Positions 62,213 to 64,000 of a stretch of DNA of 64,000 nt are shown piece after piece. A program made the translations under genes and the position numbers. Numbering within the stretch: the stretch's first letter is position 1; each line of letters starts with the position of its first letter. The DNA is from Rhodobacteraceae bacterium WD3A24 (GTDB taxonomy: Bacteria > Pseudomonadota > Alphaproteobacteria > Rhodobacterales > Rhodobacteraceae), in contig PUHN01000009.1 in the NCBI GenBank assembly GCA_002967695.1, positions 1 through 64,000 on the forward strand, given 5' to 3'. Below the pieces are notes generated by a model. The model worked only from the letters and a program-made list of their open reading frames with translations, did no database searches and was not told the DNA's origin.

Positions 62213-62881
62213 ATGCAGGCGACGGGCAAGGGATATTCGCGGCGGTCGCTGCTTCTGGGCGCGGGGGCGCTGGCGCTCGCCGGCTGCGACCCGGCGCGGC
62301 GCGGCGGCGAACTCGGCGCCGGCCTCGACGAGGGCGCCTTCGGCAATGCGACGATGAACAACACGCTCGTCCAATCCGGCGAGATCAACTACGTCCTCGA
62401 TCTCGCCCGGCGCTTCGCCGAAGAGGTTCCCTCGTCGATCACCTTCGCTTTCGACAGCGCGCGTCTCGATGGCCGGGCGCAGGCCATCCTGCAGCGGCAG
62501 GTCAACTGGATCCGGCAGTTTCCCGAACTGCGCTTTCGCGTCTATGGCCACACCGACCTTGTCGGCAGCGAAGCCTACAACCGCCGGCTCGGCCAGCGCC
62601 GCGCCAATGCCGTCGTCGCCTTCTTCGCCTCGCGCGGGATCGGGCGCGACCGGCTGGAGGCCGTCGTGTCCCTCGGCGAGACCCAGCCGCTGATCGTCAC
62701 CGAGGGGCGCGAGCGGCGCAACCGCCGCACCGTCACCGAGGTCTCGGGCTTCTACGAGCGCCACCCGACCGTGCTCAACGGCCAGTATGCCGAGGTCATC
62801 CACCGCGAATACGTGGCCAGCGCCACGCGGCCGCTGGAGCCGGTCACGCCATTTTCCGGCGGGGGCGCAGGCGGCGAGTGA
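62213..62881 (+). CDS. OmpA-family lipoprotein of the tad locus
   Basis: The 222-residue protein has a twin-arginine-like SRRSLLLGAGALALAGC lipoprotein signal (acylated Cys25) and a C-terminal OmpA peptidoglycan-binding domain (FAFDSARLDGRAQ, VYGHTDLVGS, YNRRLGQRRANAV). In Rhodobacterales an OmpA-like gene stands in the place of cpaD and probably ties the pilus channel to the cell wall. The ATG at 62213 follows 14 bases after the cpaC stop. Confidence 0.9.
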   Translation: MQATGKGYSRRSLLLGAGALALAGCDPARRGGELGAGLDEGAFGNATMNNTLVQSGEINYVLDLARRFAEEVPSSITFAFDSARLDGRAQAILQRQVNWIRQFPELRFRVYGHTDLVGSEAYNRRLGQRRANAVVAFFASRGIGRDRLEAVVSLGETQPLIVTEGRERRNRRTVTEVSGFYERHPTVLNGQYAEVIHREYVASATRPLEPVTPFSGGGAGGE

Positions 62882-62951
62882 CGCCCCGCGCGCAGGCCGG
62901 CACGGCTGTCGCCGGATTTCGAATTATTACGGTTTTTTAGCCCCAATGTCG

Positions 62952-62961
62952 CCAATATTGG
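62952..62961. promoter_or_regulatory. Palindrome CCAATATTGG before the cpaE-like gene
   Basis: A perfect ten-base palindrome lies in the 203-base gap between the OmpA-like and cpaE-like genes, next to an AT-rich stretch (62920-62940). It may be an operator of a separate promoter for the downstream ATPase genes. Evidence is positional only. Confidence 0.25.
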
Positions 62962-63084
62962 AGCCGATCTTCGGGCAAGGTTGGCGAGTCCCGGCCACCG
63001 CCCGCCGGGCGGATCGGCGGGGCGCGGCTGAAGCGGGCTCAGAAGCCGGCTGGATATGCCGCTGGGGCAGGAGGAATCGGCATC

Positions 63085-64000
63085 ATGGCGAGTACAGCGG
63101 CGTTGCAGCCCGAGGCGACCCCCATCACCGCTTGCACGGTGTCACGCGACGTGCAGAATTTCGACCTTCTCATCGAGGATATGGAGGCCGAGCTCGGCGA
63201 AAGCTGGGGCGATCTCAGTTTCTCGGATGCCGGCATGTTTCTCCAGCAGCCCGAAGCGCAGGCGCTCGAATTCATCGCCATCGCCATGGACGGGGAGGAC
63301 GAGAGCAGCCTCGTCCAGGTGCGCAGCCTGATCCAGCGCGCCAAGGAGTTGCACATCAGGGTGATCCTGATCGCCGAGGAGCTCAGCCCCATCGTGCTCC
63401 ATCAGCTCCTGCGGCTCGGCGCGGACGATTTCGTCCCATACCCCCTGCCCGAAGGCGCGCTGCACGAGGCCATCGCGCGGCTGCGACAGCCCGGCCCCGA
63501 ACTCGCCCCGACCGGCGGCGGACGGGCGGCCTCGGGGGCGCCGGCAGGCGGCCATGACGGGGCGGTTCTGCCCGTCCACGGCCTGGCCGGCGGCGTCGGC
63601 GCGACGACATTCGCGGTCAATCTCGCCTGGGAGCTGGCCAATATCGACAAGTCCGCCGCGCCCAGCGTCTGCCTGATCGATCTCGACCTGCAGTTCGGTT
63701 CGGTGTCGACCTATCTCGACCTGCCCCGCCGCGAGGCGATCTACGACCTGCTCTCGGACACGACGGTGATGGACCAGGACGTGTTCGCCCAGGCGCTTCT
63801 GACCTTCAACGAACGTCTGCAGGTCTTCACCGCGCCCTCCGACATGCTGCCGCTCGACCTGCTCACGCAGGAGGACGTCACGCGCGTGATCGACATGGCG
63901 CGCAACCACTACGACTTCGTGGTCATCGACATGCCCACGACCGTGGTGCAGTGGACGGAAACGGTGCTGCAGGCCGCCCATGTCTATTTCGCGTTGCTTG
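63085..64000 (+). CDS. cpaE: CpaE-like pilus ATPase of the ParA/MinD group (cut by window end)
   Basis: The frame runs open from an ATG at 63085 (GAGGA nine bases upstream) to the window edge, giving 305 residues. An N-terminal receiver-like domain (LIEDMEAELGES to LRLGADDFVPYPL, without a clear phospho-Asp) is followed by a deviant Walker A, GLAGGVGATTFAVNLA, the Walker A' aspartates in LIDLDLQFGS and the Walker B VVIDMPTT. CpaE/TadZ localises the Tad pilus machine at the pole. The rest, cpaF and tadBC probably lie downstream. Confidence 0.9.
   Translation, partial: MASTAALQPEATPITACTVSRDVQNFDLLIEDMEAELGESWGDLSFSDAGMFLQQPEAQALEFIAIAMDGEDESSLVQVRSLIQRAKELHIRVILIAEELSPIVLHQLLRLGADDFVPYPLPEGALHEAIARLRQPGPELAPTGGGRAASGAPAGGHDGAVLPVHGLAGGVGATTFAVNLAWELANIDKSAAPSVCLIDLDLQFGSVSTYLDLPRREAIYDLLSDTTVMDQDVFAQALLTFNERLQVFTAPSDMLPLDLLTQEDVTRVIDMARNHYDFVVIDMPTTVVQWTETVLQAAHVYFALL

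Overview
The window is a continuous, gene-dense piece of an alphaproteobacterial chromosome of high GC content (about two thirds by eye). It most resembles the Rhodobacterales (Roseobacter/Rhodobacter group). The reasons are the cytochrome aa3 block in the order coxB-ctaB-small CoxF-like-ctaG-coxC-SURF1-thrC-M16 peptidase, a Tad locus with VTVDW-type Flp pilins, the yjbF/yjbH pair, and the waaA-lpxK junction. Genus and species cannot be read from the sequence. There is no integrase, transposase, phage gene or CRISPR array, and no rRNA. Two tRNA genes are present: Leu(UAA) and Val(CAC).

Layout. 0-11.4 kb is mostly housekeeping: end of a probable waaA, lpxK, a CaiB-type CoA transferase, a DsbA-like thioredoxin, a DUF721 protein, mutY, an AlkB-type alkane monooxygenase, tRNA-Leu, DUF952, pyrD, DUF6494, yjbF, yjbH and tRNA-Val. 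11.7-39.6 kb is a large accessory catabolic region: two acyl-CoA dehydrogenases, a MaoC-like hydratase, two CoA ligases, an aminoglycoside-phosphotransferase-like kinase, an SDR, two further CoA transferases, two thiolase/DUF35 pairs, several metal-dependent hydrolases of lactonase or cyclase type, a TRAP transporter, an MFS transporter, and TetR and LysR regulators. 39.6-53.5 kb returns to core functions: apt, mtnP, an FAD-linked oxidase, a GNAT acetyltransferase, an M16 peptidase, thrC, the cytochrome oxidase assembly block, tldD and dprA. 53.7-58.8 kb carries topA, a two-subunit ketoacid CoA transferase and a lytic transglycosylase. 59.1 kb to the end is the start of a tad pilus locus: two flp pilins, cpaB, cpaC, an OmpA-like lipoprotein and a cpaE-like ATPase cut by the window edge.

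How the accessory genes may work together. The minus-strand operon at 16.0-20.7 kb (SDR, acyl-CoA dehydrogenase, CoA ligase, kinase) has the same four enzyme classes as the levulinate (lva) operon of Pseudomonas putida and the fused mammalian ACAD10/ACAD11 proteins. Those handle 4-hydroxyacyl-CoA by phosphorylating the 4-OH and then eliminating phosphate. Enzymes of families that often open lactones (an SMP-30 lactonase, a LigI-like amidohydrolase, a lactonase-like metallo-beta-lactamase protein) lie in the same region, so a lactone or 4-hydroxyacid substrate is a reasonable inference. A second module, arranged either side of an AT-rich divergent control region at 35.9-36.1 kb, combines two adjacent class III CoA transferases, a ligase and two thiolase-like/DUF35 pairs. 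Both thiolase-like proteins lack the usual nucleophilic cysteine, like the retro-aldolases of steroid side-chain breakdown. The real substrate is unknown.

Limits. All calls come from reading motifs, gene order and translational signals; no similarity search or computation was run. Many genes are joined by ATGA, TTGA or TGATG overlaps, which supports the operon calls and the chosen starts.
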